Shown: positions 45,121 to 59,720, counted from the first letter of the stretch. The stretch: 64,000 nt of DNA from Cryptomeria japonica (GCF_030272615.1 NC_081405.1:474146008-474210007); one strand, 5' to 3'. A program made the numbers and translations. The notes: a model not told the origin generated them from the sequence alone.

Positions 45121-48100
45121 ACGTCGCCAAAAATAACATCATTTTGTGTGTAGGTATAAGACATCAATCACGCCAAAATATCATAATAGCGCATCTGCGA
45201 CTTCTTTTAGCACATCTATTTGGAACTTTAGAGTGTACATTGCACACTTGAGTGCTTATAACCCATTACTTAGCGCATTTGACTCCCTTTTTGGTGCATA
45301 TCCTTCTCTTCTTTTTTAACGCATAGGAGAACTGGATTAGCACATTCAGGCCTCAAAATAGCACTTTGATACTATCTTTTAGTGCTTCTACACCACTTTT
45401 TAGCTCATATGTGCCAAAGTTTAGCACGTAGCTCTGTCAAAAGAAATTTTTTTGTTACCGAGTCAGAAATTTAGGCTTGTGAAGCCCATCATCAGGATTT
45501 AATTTTTGACTAACTGTGTGCAGGTGCTTACATTTTCTCAATGGAGGAAAAGAAGGACTTAGTTTGTTTTCTTTAATTTCTTTATAAGTTGGTAAAAAGA
45601 ACTCACTTTTCCTTTTATTGCAAAAGTTAAAATGAATCTCACCTTTTCTTTTGGATGCCTAAAATGAACTTCATGATCTCTTTTTGGTGCCTAAAATAAA
45701 CCTCACTTTTCTTTCTTGCATGGATAAAAAGAACAACAAATTAAAATATTTCCTTTTATGCAAGATAGGATCATCTTTCTTTGAGTTCTAAAAAGAACAA
45801 AACAAAATTTCCCATTTCTGCAAAAGGTTAAAATTGAACATCATTTTCCTTTGATTTTGATTAAAAAGAACTTCATATTTCATTTGGGAGATTTAAAAAG
45901 AACTTTCACTTCATTTCAAAAAGATTTCAAGATTGCAAAACCATTGTTATTCATTTGACGAATTTACTTTGGTTGACCAGGAGCTCTTTGGTTCAAAATT
46001 TTTGCTATCTTCACACATTGCTATATTGGGTTAAAAAAAACCACATGTCTTCTGCATAGCTTTTTAGAAAACAAACTGTGATATTGGATAAAAAGAAAGT
46101 GTGTATTCTGTGTCTTGAAAGTGGTAGGCATATGCTCTCCCCTTAACTAGGTGATCAAGAAACCAAACCCACTCTTTAATGATTTCTTTACTTCAGGTAT
46201 CTTACATCCTTTAGAGGGTCTACCTTCTTGAAGCCTCGAAAGGGCTAGTGTGAAGGGTACAACCCAAGTAGGAAATGACTTTATCACCAAGTATTCCAAC
46301 CCACTATAATCAAATGTGGAGGCTGATGAAAATCCCCTCCAATGGTTTTTATCAGCGATTAGCCTTACCCCAGTATCTTTAAGATACATAAAGCCTTTAT
46401 TCTAAAGGTTGGGAAGCCTCCCAAGGGATTTTATTACTGAAGACTGAACGAAAGCCTGATTACCAACCTTAGCATTAGAAACTTTGAGCTGAGTCAGTTA
46501 CCAAACATTGGCAATATCATAGTGCAAGCGTGGGGAAGAATCCACCTCCAATATTACTCACCATATATCTCCCAAGATAACTACCCAATTGTGAAGCGAT
46601 TCACTTTCAGTTAATTTCTAGACAAAGGCAAAAAAATGGGTGCCCCCTAGAGGGTGACAAGGTTGTTTGAGTTGATGGAGTATCAAGACTAGTGGGATAT
46701 GATATTGTTAATGACCTTTGAATAAAGAGTCTTCTTGATATGTCTTCTTTGTAATCCAAACTAGTGAAAATATCAGAAATTTTAAAACATCCTCAAAAGA
46801 ATATACACTATTTGTAAGCATAGGCAAATTGTTTATACTTTGTCTACTTTGTTTTCAAGTCATTTTTTTCATAAAATCACCCATCAAACACAGAAATCAT
46901 TTCTCAACATCTCAACAAAGTCATCAAATCAAAGTTATCAGGATAGTTCACGTGTGGGAGCAACACCCTAGCACATATCAACCATCGGATAGCACATTTC
47001 AACCAAAAATTAGCACTTGAATCACTCACATTAGCGCATAAGCGGTATAATATTGGTGAAAATTTAGACAGCGCTTGCCAACATCATTGTAGCGCATTGG
47101 AGCATCAGCCTAGTGCATCTGAACCATAGTATAGCATATTCAGATCAAACATTAGCGCTTCAGAGGGACATATTAGTGCATAATATTTTCAACCTTTGTG
47201 ATAACACACAATAAGAAATAACACATTTAAGGACATCATAAGTGCATCTAGAATGTTATGTAGTGCTTTGGGGTCATCCTTTAGCGCATTAGAGCTCTAT
47301 TTTAGCACATGATCAAAACTAACAAAAAATAGAGAGCAAACCAGCAACCTTGTGAAATTTTCATCAACATTTTTGGATACCCTTTTAGGTCCTCTGACAA
47401 ATCTAACTAACTAGCATCTTTAGGAAGAAGTATCAAATCTTCAACTACCTTGAGATAAGATTTCATCCAACAAGATTAAAGAGTATCAAAAACAGTGATA
47501 AAAGGATCCACCATCCAGCAAATCCTATCAAAACAAATACCTAGTTAAGATCTCAGTTGTCAAATTCAGTTTCTACATCATGAAACTTGACTCATATCAT
47601 TTGACACACTTTGTCGTAAAGGTGAATCAAACTAAACCTTTACTTGACAAGTAGACTTGAGTATCCAAAACAAAGTATCCATCCAACATCAACAATCAAC
47701 ATTGATCATTTATGTATGACCACTCCTCATATTTTGAGAAGAAGAAGTCTTCATCAAAAGACTAAGTTGAAGAAGAGACAACCTAGTCCCAAGGCCCTTG
47801 CCAAAAGGAATAAATTTCTCTACATCAACCATCAACTCTTTAAATCACATCACATTTTCTTACGTCATATGTAGTTGTATATCTAAGGAAAAACCAATGA
47901 ATTTGACAAGGAGCCTTTGAGAAGTAGGGCTTACATTCAGAAAGCATCATTCAACCAATGCCTTAATAGTGGAGGAAGGATTAATCTCGCCTTGTTTCCA
48001 AAGTTTCTTGTCACTTACAACAAAGCTCGACCTGAGCCACCAACTCCACCAAGAACCCCAATAGAAGAAGAGGAATTCACTACTATAGAGATATATTGAT

Positions 48101-48158
48101 GCCCGATGTCACTCAATCTTAGAAAAACAAAGAGAAATAATCACAACCAAAATCAAGC
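45121..48158 (+). other. Leader of element E: motif arrays and a block conserved in X
   Basis: Two arrays of TTAGCGCAT-like words (about nine at 45187-45430 and about fourteen at 46969-47312, with CG-decay forms TTAGCACAT and TTAGTGCAT). Between them are an imperfect AAAAGAAC/CCTCACTTTTC repeat (45580-45910) and a segment (46147-46730) homologous to X's leader on the opposite strand. Short ORFs (47644-48099) show no family signature. Confidence 0.7.
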
Positions 48159-50980
48159 ATGAGTCGTAGAGAGTCTAATCCTTTTGAATAATATACAAAT
48201 ATGGGGAAAACAGAGATCACCAAAGAGCTTCTCCAAGAATTTCAAGAGAATATCATTTCCCAAAAACTCATAGAAAGGCTTATAGAATCAGATAAGCAAA
48301 AATATCTCCTCATGCTAACTAGTAAAGGAGTCAATATTCTTGTAGATTTTGACATAGAAAATTTAAGTAATACTGATGAGAGAATCTCACAAAAAAAAGC
48401 AAGGACTTATACTTACAAAAATAAAGAAAATTTGAGAGGATTGTAAATGCATGATCAAGACAACACAGACAACTGATATCACACCCATGAACAAGATAAC
48501 GCTCATGAACAAGACAATACCTTGATCGTGACAATCTTAATGAACAAGGGGAAGCTCACCATCAAAGGACCAATGCACCCCTAGCTATTATTACACAACA
48601 ACTCCAAGCACTCCAACAAAAAATGCAGGACATGAAACAAGGGTCTATGATAAGATACTCATTGGAGGACATTTGTCCTTATCCTATTGATAGGAGATTA
48701 AACATGGTACCTTTTCCCCCAAATTCAAATATACCAAAGTATGAAAAATAGGATGGTAAGAATGATCACTATGATCATGTATGAGAATTTTGTACTATGA
48801 TCTTGGAGTTTTATCACAATGATACATACCTGATGAGACTATTCCCAAGAAATTTGGGAGGGAAAACAATGGAGTGGTTGTCCAAACTCACACCTCCCAT
48901 CATATCATTTCATGAGTTGGTGAATAAATTCATAACACAATACTACTACAATATTCAACACGAGGTCACCATGCTTGACATATGCAATACAAAGTAGAAA
49001 AACAATGAAACATTCATGGTGTTCCTACAACGATGGAGGCACATGGTCTCAAGGTACCCATGAGATGTGCCTAAAAAGGGAAAGATGGAAATATTCATAG
49101 ATAATTTAAATAATGAAATGAACTTTATCTCCTCAAACTACAATGTATACAATCTTTTGCAAAATTAATAGAGAATGGTATCCAAGTAGAGGAGGCTTCC
49201 ATCAAGAAAGGGACCTTGAAGTTATTCAAGGAAGGTGTTAGTTCATCAAGTAATAACATCTTTAAAAATCAATATAATAACAAAAACTCGAACAAATCCA
49301 AATTTTGGACTAGGAACAAAAACATTGTTAATGATGGGGTAGTCGATGCCAACAATGTAAAGTCCAAAAAAACTAGTGTTGGCTTTATCAGGTAACACAT
49401 TATCTAAAACTGATCCAAGAAATACCCATCAAGGCACTAACAATTATCAACGTACTACCAACCAAGGAGCATCAACATCAAACAACAACAACACCAACTA
49501 GGGGAACAACAAAAATCAAGGAGGGAACACTAACACTCTCCTGTATCAAATAATATACACCCCACTGCGACAAACCTTGGAATCAACATTTCGAGAACTA
49601 TTGGCAAATAAGATCATCACATTGCAAGTCATTAGAAACTTTTAACCCCAAGTCAAACCACCATGGTGGCATGACACATTATTGTGATTATCATCGAAAC
49701 AAGGGGCATATAACAAATGATTGCATGAGGTTGAAGAACCTATTTCAAGATATGATAGATAAGCAAGACTTAAAATGTGATGGTCATAAAACCAATGGTG
49801 ACCATGAAGCTTTCAAAAATCCTCTTCCTAATTATGACAAGGGAGGAGCATCAACATCAAATAACAAAAAAGGAGCTCGTATCAATCACATCTATGAAAA
49901 CACCATAAATCACATATCGACATATGAAAATCAAATAAATGTCATAAAGATCAAAGATAAACAAGAACATGCATTGATAAATGTGATAACAAGGGCTCAA
50001 AAATATTTCTTGAAGGGGAACACATCAAGAACAACAACTCTCCCCAAGACTCAATATAACTTGGTCGACCAACTACAAAGAACATCCACTCAGATATCAA
50101 TACTTGAGTTGCTCAAACTCTCACCAAAACACAAAGACATTTTGGAGCAAGCTCTTGTTGAAACAACCATTCCAAATGATCTAGATGTTAATCTATTCCA
50201 AGCCATGGTGGCCCATATGATGGTTCCACATAACATATCCTTTTCTGAACACGGTGACATCTCTTTGAGTCATCCACATAACACCCTACTCCATATCGAA
50301 GTCATAGTCTACAGACATCGAGTGAAAAGAGTACTCATAGATGGAGGAGTTTGTCTCAATATATGTACCTTAAAGGTTATTCATGCATTGGGCTTCTTCA
50401 AGAAAGATATTGATCCAAAAAGGAAGATCACCATCAAAGCTTATGATGATGAAGAAAGGCCATCTGAAGGAATAGTGGTACTACCCATTTAGGTAGGGCC
50501 TATGCAAAGAGACACATTATGCTGAGTCTTGGACATAGACTCGACATATAACATATTATTGGGTTGTCCATGGATCCATGAAATGAAAGCAGTACCTTTC
50601 GCGTACCATCAATGTCTCAAGTTCCCCTACAATGGACAAGAAATTTCAATATTTGTAGATACTAATCCTTTTCAGTACTGCAATGCTATGGGGGAAACTC
50701 AAGATAGCCTGGTTCCACACAACAAGGAGGCCCAAGCTTCCTCATCATCCCAAGATCAAGAAAAACTCAAATTATTGTCCATAAACTTTGAGCAAAATTT
50801 GAAAATAAAAGACCAAGGCATGTGGGAGTACTCTTTTGGACCCCTGTGTCTATCTAACTTACCAACTTCACCAAGGTCTCATGGACAACCTTTCACATCA
50901 AGGCACCATGAAACACAACCCATCAAGAAGTTTTATGGTAAATTTATACAAATAGGCACACTAGTAGAAGAGTCAAAATA
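48159..50980 (+). pseudogene. Gag and aspartic protease of element E
   Basis: Start ATG 48159 (MSRRESNPFE), then a stop and KELLQEFQENIISQKLIERL. After frameshifts come a coil (LQALQQKMQDM, about 48600), the Retrotrans_gag-type capsid segment (NLGGKTMEWLSKLTPP, NKFITQYYYN at 48850-48960; FLQRWRHMVSRYP near 49030) and an Asn-rich linker. The zinc-like motif YCDYHRNKGHITNDC is at 49680-49725. The protease region has VLIDGGVCLNICTL (50330-50370), with DGG in place of DSG as in many Tat elements, and YNILLGCPWIHEMKAVP (50545-50595). The frame from 49671 is nearly clean to 50980, with a stop at 50490 and another at 50523. Confidence 0.85.
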
Positions 50981-52417
50981 AAAAAGACATCCTCAGTTGG
51001 CTATACAAAGATGAGGAAGAAATTAGAGCCTCTTCCCTAGAAGTACTCGTTCCAATAGAACAATATGATAATGGGTTCAGAATCATGCAATGCATGGGAT
51101 ACAAAGGAAAAAGTCCTATTGGCAAGTGTCAAGAAGGCATTATAGAGCCCATACAACCACGTTCACAATTTTCAAAAGACATAGCAGGACTTGGGTATGG
51201 CCAACATGTTCCACCTGTGCAAAAGTGAGTTCACCATCAAAACCTCAATGGATAGATGAGATAAAACATAACAAAGATTCATGGCAAGAAACACTACATC
51301 AAGCTACTACAAAAACAAGAAACGACTAAGAGCATGAAGAAAAAGAAAAGTGACAAGAAGAACTTGCTATCAAAAGGGAGGAAGCTTCTTATAAAAAAAT
51401 ACATCATGTACAAGAACCTGATCAAACTGAGTCCAAGCCACGACCTAAGGAAGTTGCTACTCAAAGAAAGGAAATAGTGTATGAACAATTTCAAAGAGTA
51501 CAAGAAAGCATTGATCCTGAATCAGAACAAGCTACCAAACTTGTGTCAATTATCAATGATCTTTTCTCACCATACAACATAACTGTCAGATTCAGTGGAG
51601 CCACCTGGGATAGCAATTCTGAAATAGATTCCAATGAGTGTGAGTGGGACACCTTTTCTGATATTACTAAGTATATTGAGGTGGATACAATACACACATA
51701 CACACCCATTCCTTATGAGAAACAAGGCTCGAGCTATAGATCATTTGAATTCAGACCACAACATATCTATGAGGCTAGTGAGAATGAACAAATTTGATAC
51801 GAAAGAGGCAATGATGAGGAGAGTACCATCAAAAACCTTGAGACTGTTATAGATCTTACCCATGTTGCAGACAAATATGACAATGTCTTTATCATGTCCC
51901 TCACAATGGCTGATCTTGACCCACCAAATGACTCCCTACCGCTCATATATCCTAACCTCATAGAGTGGGAAGAACCTGAACATGATATACCCATATTTCA
52001 AAATGATGAGGCCATTGTTCAATACATGTGCTCTGTTAATATGGAAACTTTCTCCACTAGTGAACCACATGATGATATCTACAATCAAGGGAGTGCCAAG
52101 TCTCTCAGTCACAAAAAGAACAAAATTGAAAAATGATCTAATGGTGAAAACCATATAATGGCAGTATTAGATCTCAAAAAAGTAAAAAAAAAGGACACAT
52201 CAAATGTTGAAAACCTCTTTTAGGCACCTAAGGATGGGAGACTTGACACTCTTCTTGAACATTACTAGGAGCAGTCACCAATATTGATTGAACCAACTTA
52301 GTCAATAAACATTGGTACTGAAGAAACAACCAAAATCATGCATCTGGTAGAATCACTCATAGAACAAGAAAGACTAAACTACATCCAGTTCTTCAAGATG
52401 AAGCAAATCAATTTTGC
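50981..52417 (+). pseudogene. G-patch segment and linker of element E
   Basis: A G-patch-like stretch reads FRIMQCMGYKGKSPIGKC, EGIIEPIQP and DIAGLGYGQH at about 51065-51215, in a different frame from its neighbours. G-patch modules between protease and RT are known from Tat/Ogre-type elements. The rest (51470-52140) is an acidic linker with frames such as IDPESEQATKLVSIINDLF. Stops are frequent. Confidence 0.7.
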
Positions 52418-55400
52418 TTGTCTTATGCAGCCATGCCAAGGGTAGATCCAAACCTTATCATGCATCACTTTTTCATTGCTCCTGGAGCTAAACCTGTAAA
52501 ATATAAATTAACAAAGATGAACCCGCATGTGGCCATCTTGGTAAAAGAAGAGCTAAATAAATTACTTGATGTAGGATTCACCCGACCCATTGATTATGAG
52601 GAATGGATTTCTAATATTGTGCCAGTGTCCAAACTAGACAAAAGCATTAGAATCTATACAAACTTCAGAGATCTCAACAAATCTTTTCCAAAGGATGACT
52701 TTCCTTTGCCAAGCATTGACATTGTTGTTGATCTAACAGGGGGACATTCTATGTTATCCCTCATGGATGGATTTTCTGGCTATAGCCAAATCAAGATAGC
52801 TCCCAAAGATCAAGATAAAATTGTATTCATATGTTTGTGAGGTACATATCACTGGAACGTCATGCCTTTTGGCTTGAAAAATGCTGGGGAAACTTATTAG
52901 AGGGCCATGTAAACAATCTTCCACGACATGATACACACTTTTATGGAAGATTGCATGGATGATTTTCTAGCCAAAGCATTCACAAGAACAAAACACTTGG
53001 ACATCTTGGATAAAATCTTTCAAATACTAGAACCATTTAATGTCAAATTGAAAACTATGAAGTGTTTCTTCAAGGTAACATCTGACAAACTTTTGGGATA
53101 CATAGTATCAAAAAAAGGCATCGAGGTGGATCCAGCAAAGGTTCAAGCTAGCATGGACATGCCACCTCCTAAAACATATTAGCCAATTGAGATCTCTACA
53201 GGGAAGGCTACAATCTATCCGACAATTCATTGCTCAGTTAGCAGATAAATGTTTTCCATTCAACCATCTACTTCACAAGAATATATATTTCAAATGGCAA
53301 GACAAATGTGCAGAATCTTTCCACCAGCTCAAACAATATATAATAAATCCACCAGTTTTGGTACCACCAATAGAAGGAAAGCCACTCATCCTCTATATAT
53401 CAGCAACAAAAGTGTCATTGGGGGCACTACTGGCATAACAAGATCCAGAAAAAAATTAAAGGGCTATCTACTACATCAGTAGGACTTTGAATGGATATGA
53501 ACTCAACTACACATTCATTGAGAAGGCTTGTTTGGTTGTAGTGTTCGCCTCTCAAATGTTTTGCCACTACATGCTAGCCCATACAATCAAGCTAGTAGCA
53601 AATATTGACCCACTAAAATATCTACTTAGCAAATCCTCTCTCACATGGAGGTTAGCTAAATGGGTTATGATCCTAAGTGAGTTTGATATTCAATACATAG
53701 AAGGATGAGCCATCAAAGGACAAGCAATTGCAGATCAACTGGAAGAAGCACCTTTACCAGATGAAAATTCACTACAGGTGGAATTTCCAGATACATATGT
53801 ACTCACTATCACACCCAAGAAATGGACCCTATACTTTGATGGATCCTATACCCAACATGGATTAGGTGTTGGCATCTTTTTTGACACTCTGAAAGGACAC
53901 ACAATTCCAAGGTCCTATAGATTGATCTTCTCCTGCACCAATATCATTACTTAGTATGAAGCCTTGGTCACTAGTATCAAAATAGCTATGGACTGGAGAA
54001 TCACATAATTGAAAGTCTATGGAGAGTCTTAATTAGTCATCAATCAGGTCAATAATGATTATCAAACAAAGGATGACAAGTTGGTGCCCTACAAATGCAT
54101 GGTGGACAATTTCAAGAAGTATTTTGTGAACATCACCTTCAAGTAGATTCCAAGGTTGGACAATAGAGTTGTTGATGCAATGGCCACTATCACCTCACTC
54201 CAAATTCTAGATAAATAGAATTGTTATGAATTCTTGGTGGAGCAATTATTTTCCCTAGCCTATGACAATTCAGAATCCCAAGTTATCTATGCCCTGCCCA
54301 GTTGTGATTCCCCTCTATGCAGGAAAATCCATGACTATCTCAAAGACAATACCTTCCCGCTTGACTTATCTCATAACCAAAAAAAAAGCTTTATCGACAA
54401 GCAACACACTATACCTTAACCGCTGACACACTTTATTGTTGAGGTTTCGATGGTACTCTTCTTTGATGCCTCAATCATAATGAATCTGACTCTGCCTTAT
54501 AGGAGCTTCACGAAGGTATTTGTGGTATACATTCAAGTGGTCCTACTCTTGCTAAGAAACTCCTAAGGATGGGATATTATTGGCCGACAATGGAGAAAGA
54601 GTCCTATAATTTTGCTAGGAAATGTCCTAAGTGTCAAATTCATGGCAACCTCATACATGCACCAGCGCACGAGTTGCAACCATTCACCACATCATGGCCT
54701 TCTGTCAATGGGGACTTCATCTAATGGGAAAAATTTCATCCTTCCTGGTCAAATGGGAATAGGTTCATCATCAAAGCCATTGATTAGTTCACCAAATGGA
54801 TTGAAGTAGTTCTATTGACTACAGTGACTAGCAAATAGATTGCTTCCTTCATCTTGAATTACCTCATGTGTCGGTACAACATCCCTAGCTCCATTATCAC
54901 AGATAATGGAAAACCCTTTAAAAATCAAGATATCCAAGAGATTTGTGAGCAATTTCATATCCAACATTTCTTTTTGACACCTTATTATCCACAAGGGAAT
55001 GCTCAAGCAAAGGCCACAAACAAAACAATTCTTAAAATCCTCAAAAAAATTGTGAATGATGCTGGCAAATATTGGCATGTGCAACTCAATCCTGCACTTT
55101 GCGCCTATAGAACAAGTATCCGCACACCTACAAGAGCTACACCATATTCACTAGTGTATGGATTAGAAGCTATTTTACCTATTGAGGTATAAATTCTGTC
55201 ACTTCGGGTGTTATTAAAAGGCCTCATTCCAAATGAGGAATATTGAGTCAACAGGTTGCAAGAGCTCAAGCTACTATATCAACATTGCCAACATGCCTTT
55301 GATCATCTCAAGGCATATCTATAAAGAATGTGCAAAACCTATAATCATAAGGTCATCCCAAGGGATTTCAAAATCGGTGATCTAGTTCTAAAAGAAAATC

Positions 55401-55570
55401 CCAAAAATCAGCGAGCTTGAGAAAAGAAGGGGAAATTTGAACCAAATTGGTTGGGCCCCTTTGTCATCATATCGGCCTATGGATCAAGAGTATATCAGTT
55501 ATCAAATTTAGAAGGGGACGTGCTTGACGAACCAACCAACAACATCCATTTGAAGAAGTTCCACACTTGA
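52418..55570 (+). pseudogene. Reverse transcriptase, two RNase H domains and integrase of element E
   Basis: RT: FTRPIDYEEWISNIVPV, LSLMDGFSGYSQI (first Asp), MPFGLKNAGETY, and CMDDFLAKA at the usual YVDD site. RNase H 1 is degenerate (LILYISATKVSLGALLA; FIEKACLVVVFA). A second, archaeal-type RNase H begins WTLYFDGSYTQHGLGVG (53820), with YEAL and VVDAMA; the second Asp appears as Glu (YGES). Integrase: GYYWPTMEKE, ARKCPKCQIHG, ITDNGKPF, and NAQAKATNK, where the catalytic Glu is Lys (one G-to-A change). Tail FEPNWLGPFVI, ending FHT at 55570. About fifteen stops. Two RNase H domains are a Tat hallmark. Confidence 0.88.
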
Positions 55571-57424
55571 TTCATCCAATACACGGATCAAGCAAAAAAT
55601 TAAAAAAGTATCAAAAAGCATCACTATGATGAAAACCTGGCAAGCAGGCACCTTGTGACACAAAAAAATTAAAAAAATCAGAAAAATACAAAAAAATGAA
55701 AAACAAATCAAAAAGTATAATTAAAACAAATGGTGAAAACCTAGCAATAGGTGCTATTTTTGAGAGAACAACTCCTCTATCTATCGGTACTCACATCATA
55801 TCTTTACTCCATCTGATCTAAGCCCATAGCCATCATAGAACATTTATACACGTAACATTATCATGGGCATACTTAGGGTAGTCATTGTCCTTGATTATCT
55901 AAACAACTATCTGTATCATATCCCACCATGGCTTCATGATCAATGTATATATCTACATCGACAAGTGTCCATAACTGGGGGCAAAATTCATCTTGGTTTA
56001 GCATTTAGATAACAAACAAGGATCACAACATACTAAGGAAACCATTGTCAAAACTACTCATCGAACTAGAAAACATGATCATTATCCAACTACAAATGCA
56101 ACACACACATGATGGATGATATATTCTGAATTATGATTTGTTTACATTTGGCATAAAGTTTTGACTATTTGTATCTTGATTTTTGAATCATTATATCTCC
56201 TAAGCTAATCATGGATGCACTTAGCTAGAGAAGCAATGAAAAAATTTGATATTTTCTTTGGTTTTCTATTTGTGAGGTGATCATTCATATGGTTCAAATT
56301 TGTCTCAAGACATGATTGGAAACATATCATTGAATATATTTTCTATTTTGCACATAAAAATGGTTAACTCTTGTCTATTTCATGCAAGCAACACTCGGGT
56401 TGTCTTGGTTCAATTATACCTCGATGCTTGTGTCATCTTGCAATATCAAAAATCATGTAAGTTATACTCAGGTCATCATGGTTTAATTATACATGATGCT
56501 TGTATTAACTTTCAACATATCAAAAGCTCAATGATGACAAAAAGAGAAAAAATAAAGTGACTAACAGGAATGACAACGACAAGATTACAATGATCATTTA
56601 GTGGCATTTCATACTCATTTTCATTCATTTAGCTACATTTATACATCTCATATCATTATCAATATCATCTATGTCTCATTTTCAAGATACATCTCACATC
56701 ATAACATTCAGATAACATCACATCTCATAGCAAAGTAAACACCATACATATCAATAGCATATCAATTCATCACCACATTATCAACCATTCCATCACGAAC
56801 CATGCATTCACATCATCATGTAATAATCGACATTAAAAGATCAAGAAAATCATCATTATCTAAGCATCTAATTATCCTCATAGTATCATCATATCAAATC
56901 ATGTGCATCATAAATCAATCATCATAAATAACACATCACATGTGTATCAAAGAAAATCAATGCCATATATCATATATATTTCACAAAATTGTCAAAATGT
57001 ATAAATGAGTATCATGTCTATTAGTACAACAAAGGTGATCAATACAAACAAAGCAGGTCTCTCAGGTGTGACTACCTCCTGAAGTTAAAGGTCTAGCAAA
57101 AGATGTCCCAGCTCCCGGATCTCCACCAGATGGATCACTTTGTGTCGGCCCCATAATGCCTCTACACTCCATCCTTAAATGACCGCATTCGGATCGGGTG
57201 GACGCCACTATAGCGTAACTAGGAGCTCTATGATGTTAAGGGACCATATCCTCATACAAGCATCTGTAGTACTCGGCCTCCTTGGATGAGTACTATATCT
57301 CCCTCAATGTGTCCCAGAGTGGAGCGCATGCGGCTGCTCTATCCAACCTATCAGCAAGGAGCTTTTCTCGACCCTGATGCTCTATTGCTATGTCCCTCTC
57401 TTCCTATAGCTATGCAATCTATCA
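55571..57424. other. Non-coding region downstream of element E pol
   Basis: AT-rich. An A-rich AAAAAATGAAAA stretch at 55660-55720 and an ATC-rich low-complexity tract at 56600-56990. On the minus strand the end of the PMD frame may extend to about 57070, but stops make this uncertain. No other ORF is supported. Confidence 0.55.
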
Positions 57425-58945
57425 TTATTGCACTAGTAGTTGTGTGTGTAGTTTCTTAACCAAGACATGTAGCACCCTAATCTGAGCATCTTGTTGGTGG
57501 GTCAACACCCTAATCTGAATAGGTACTTGTGTTATGGTCCTAGTTAAACCTATCCCTATCCAAGGCGCTGGTGGAGGCAAAACGTCAGACATTCTCCTCT
57601 GAGCGAGTCGTCTGCCACCCTCCGTATTACCCTCCATCCCTCCCATAACAGCTAACACTGCACCTATACCCACACCCCCACTCACACCGAGCAAGAGACC
57701 ACCTTTATCACCTCCTCTACCACCTCCACCATCCCCACCTCCACCACCCCCTCCACTTGCATCTCCCCCCTCCTCTCCCTCATCCTCCTCTCTCTGCCTA
57801 GGACCCCCTCACCTTTGTGGCTACTCCTCATCATCATCATCAAAAGCTGGCAATAGCTCTGTAGGATCAGATATACAAGCCACTACATGTGCCACAAAGT
57901 AAGCTGAGAAATCCTTTGTCATTCCAGCATCCACTACATTGGCTCCATAATCCTAGATCTATCCTACCAAGGTCATATGCTCAGCCATGACTGGTGCACT
58001 ATCTAAGGTAGGCCCCCACTCTAGCACATTCTATCACTGATGAGCATACAAACAGGCTCCTTGTGGCATCCTTTGTTGTCTATCATACAGCTGATGAACA
58101 TGGTTGTGCAGGAATCTCTCAATGATAAAGGGTGTCTTCCCAATTACATACCTAGACATATATACATAGGGCATCTCTAGCTCATCCTCAGCCCACACCT
58201 CACAATCCATAGATTGTCTCCAGAAGAATGTATCGATGTCATCTAAAGCCTTGTGCTAGTGCTCTAGTTTTCCTAGCTTATGTTGGACAACTACACCTAT
58301 ATAACCATATGCATATGCATGACCAACTGGCCTATCTCTATCTGCAAGTGTTCTTGATATTGGTATGTGCTCCCAAGCCCACACCTGTAATAATGTCACC
58401 CCGACTAATAGACTAGTGTATCCCAGATACACTACCTCGTGGAGCTCCCTATATAGGTGGGCCAACATGCAGAACCCCCATGAAAACCTATCTCCTTGTT
58501 CACCATCTCCTCCAAGACCAATCCCCATCCAACGACCAGTCCCTTTGACTTATAATCAGGATAAAAGAAACCACCGATGAAATCTGCTGGTATAGATTGC
58601 AGAGGAGCATAACCCAAATCCAAAAAATACTACCAAGGGATCTCATAGCCACTTATCTGATCATCATGCAATACCTATAAGAGAGCCTCCGTGCCACCCT
58701 CCTCGGTCTTCTCATATGTTAGAAAATCTCCTACCACAAGAATCCACAAGTTCAGATAATATTCCTTTGGTGTAACTGTCATCTCACCGATCACCAAATG
58801 AAAGGTGTTTGTATCACTGTGCCACCTCTCTGCCAATGCTATCAACAGACCCTAGTTAATGGTTACCGGGGAATGTCTAGTAAGGATGATAAACCACATC
58901 TCTCAATTACATCTAAATTAGCCTATGATAAGCATGGGATAGTAT
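57425..58945 (-). pseudogene. Plant mobile domain (PMD) ORF, antisense within element E
   Basis: Reading leftwards from 58945: VIERCGLSSLLDIPR, a frameshift, GLLIALAERWHSDTNTFHL and IGEMTVTPKEYYLNLWIL (58745-58850), the signature of the aminotransferase-like plant mobile domain. Then PADFIGGFFYPDYKSKGL, a frameshift near 58510, and LYRELHEVVYLGYTSLLVG with LLQVWAWEHIPIS (58340-58410), the typical PMD C-terminal half. A Glu/Gly-rich hinge (57690-57840) and a Gln/Val-rich helical tail to 57425 follow. PMDs are known from host proteins MAIN and MAIL1 and from transposons. Here the gene opposes gag-pol, between pol and the 3' LTR. Stops and frameshifts inactivate it. Confidence 0.82.
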
Positions 58946-59720
58946 CCACGGCTTCGAGAATCTCTCGCGAGACTATAACACACCAAGATCAACATGCAAA
59001 TCAAAAACATATCCACCATCAATTATTGATTCAATCAAATTTATCAAAAATAAATCAACTAAAATGTGAATCATATCAGCAAGTATCATATCAACAAAAT
59101 ATCAGTGAACCATATCAGTGCATCATATCAGGACTCATCAATCAATCAATGAACTATATCAAGGCATCAAGAACTATATCGAAACACAATATTATATCAA
59201 CAAAATTAATCAAAGTACCATATTGTAGAATTCCATATCATTATCATATTGGTAAAACAACATCAGTGATCCATATCAATGACCCATAATGAAATTACAT
59301 TTCATATCAATCGCACAAGTATCATATCAAAGATCATTCAATCAATCAAGAATCACATTGAAATCCAGAAACATATCGACATCAAGCATCATAACGCAAT
59401 CAGTTTGACCCATATCAACAACTTGACCCATATCAAAAAGTGACCCATATCGAAAAACTTGACCATATCGCAAATTAGACCCATATCAAAAACTTGACCC
59501 ATATCGAACACATGAATCATATCGAAGTGACTCATATCGACAACTTGATCCATATCGCAAAACTTGACCCATATCGACAAACAACTCATATTGAACATAA
59601 ACTCATATTGAAATCCAACAACATATCAGAAACATACATCATAATGAAAATAGAACTCACATCAAATCACGACCCATATCAAACAATCGACAAATCCATA
59701 TCGGCATCTACACAAGCAAT
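58946..59720 (+). repeat. CATATCGA-type tandem array
   Basis: Dense, irregular repeats of CATATCAA/CATATCGA. Between 59399 and 59620 the unit is clearest (ACCCATATCGAAAAACTTGA, about ten copies of 16-24 bp). The array lies upstream of the antisense PMD gene on the minus strand. Confidence 0.8.
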
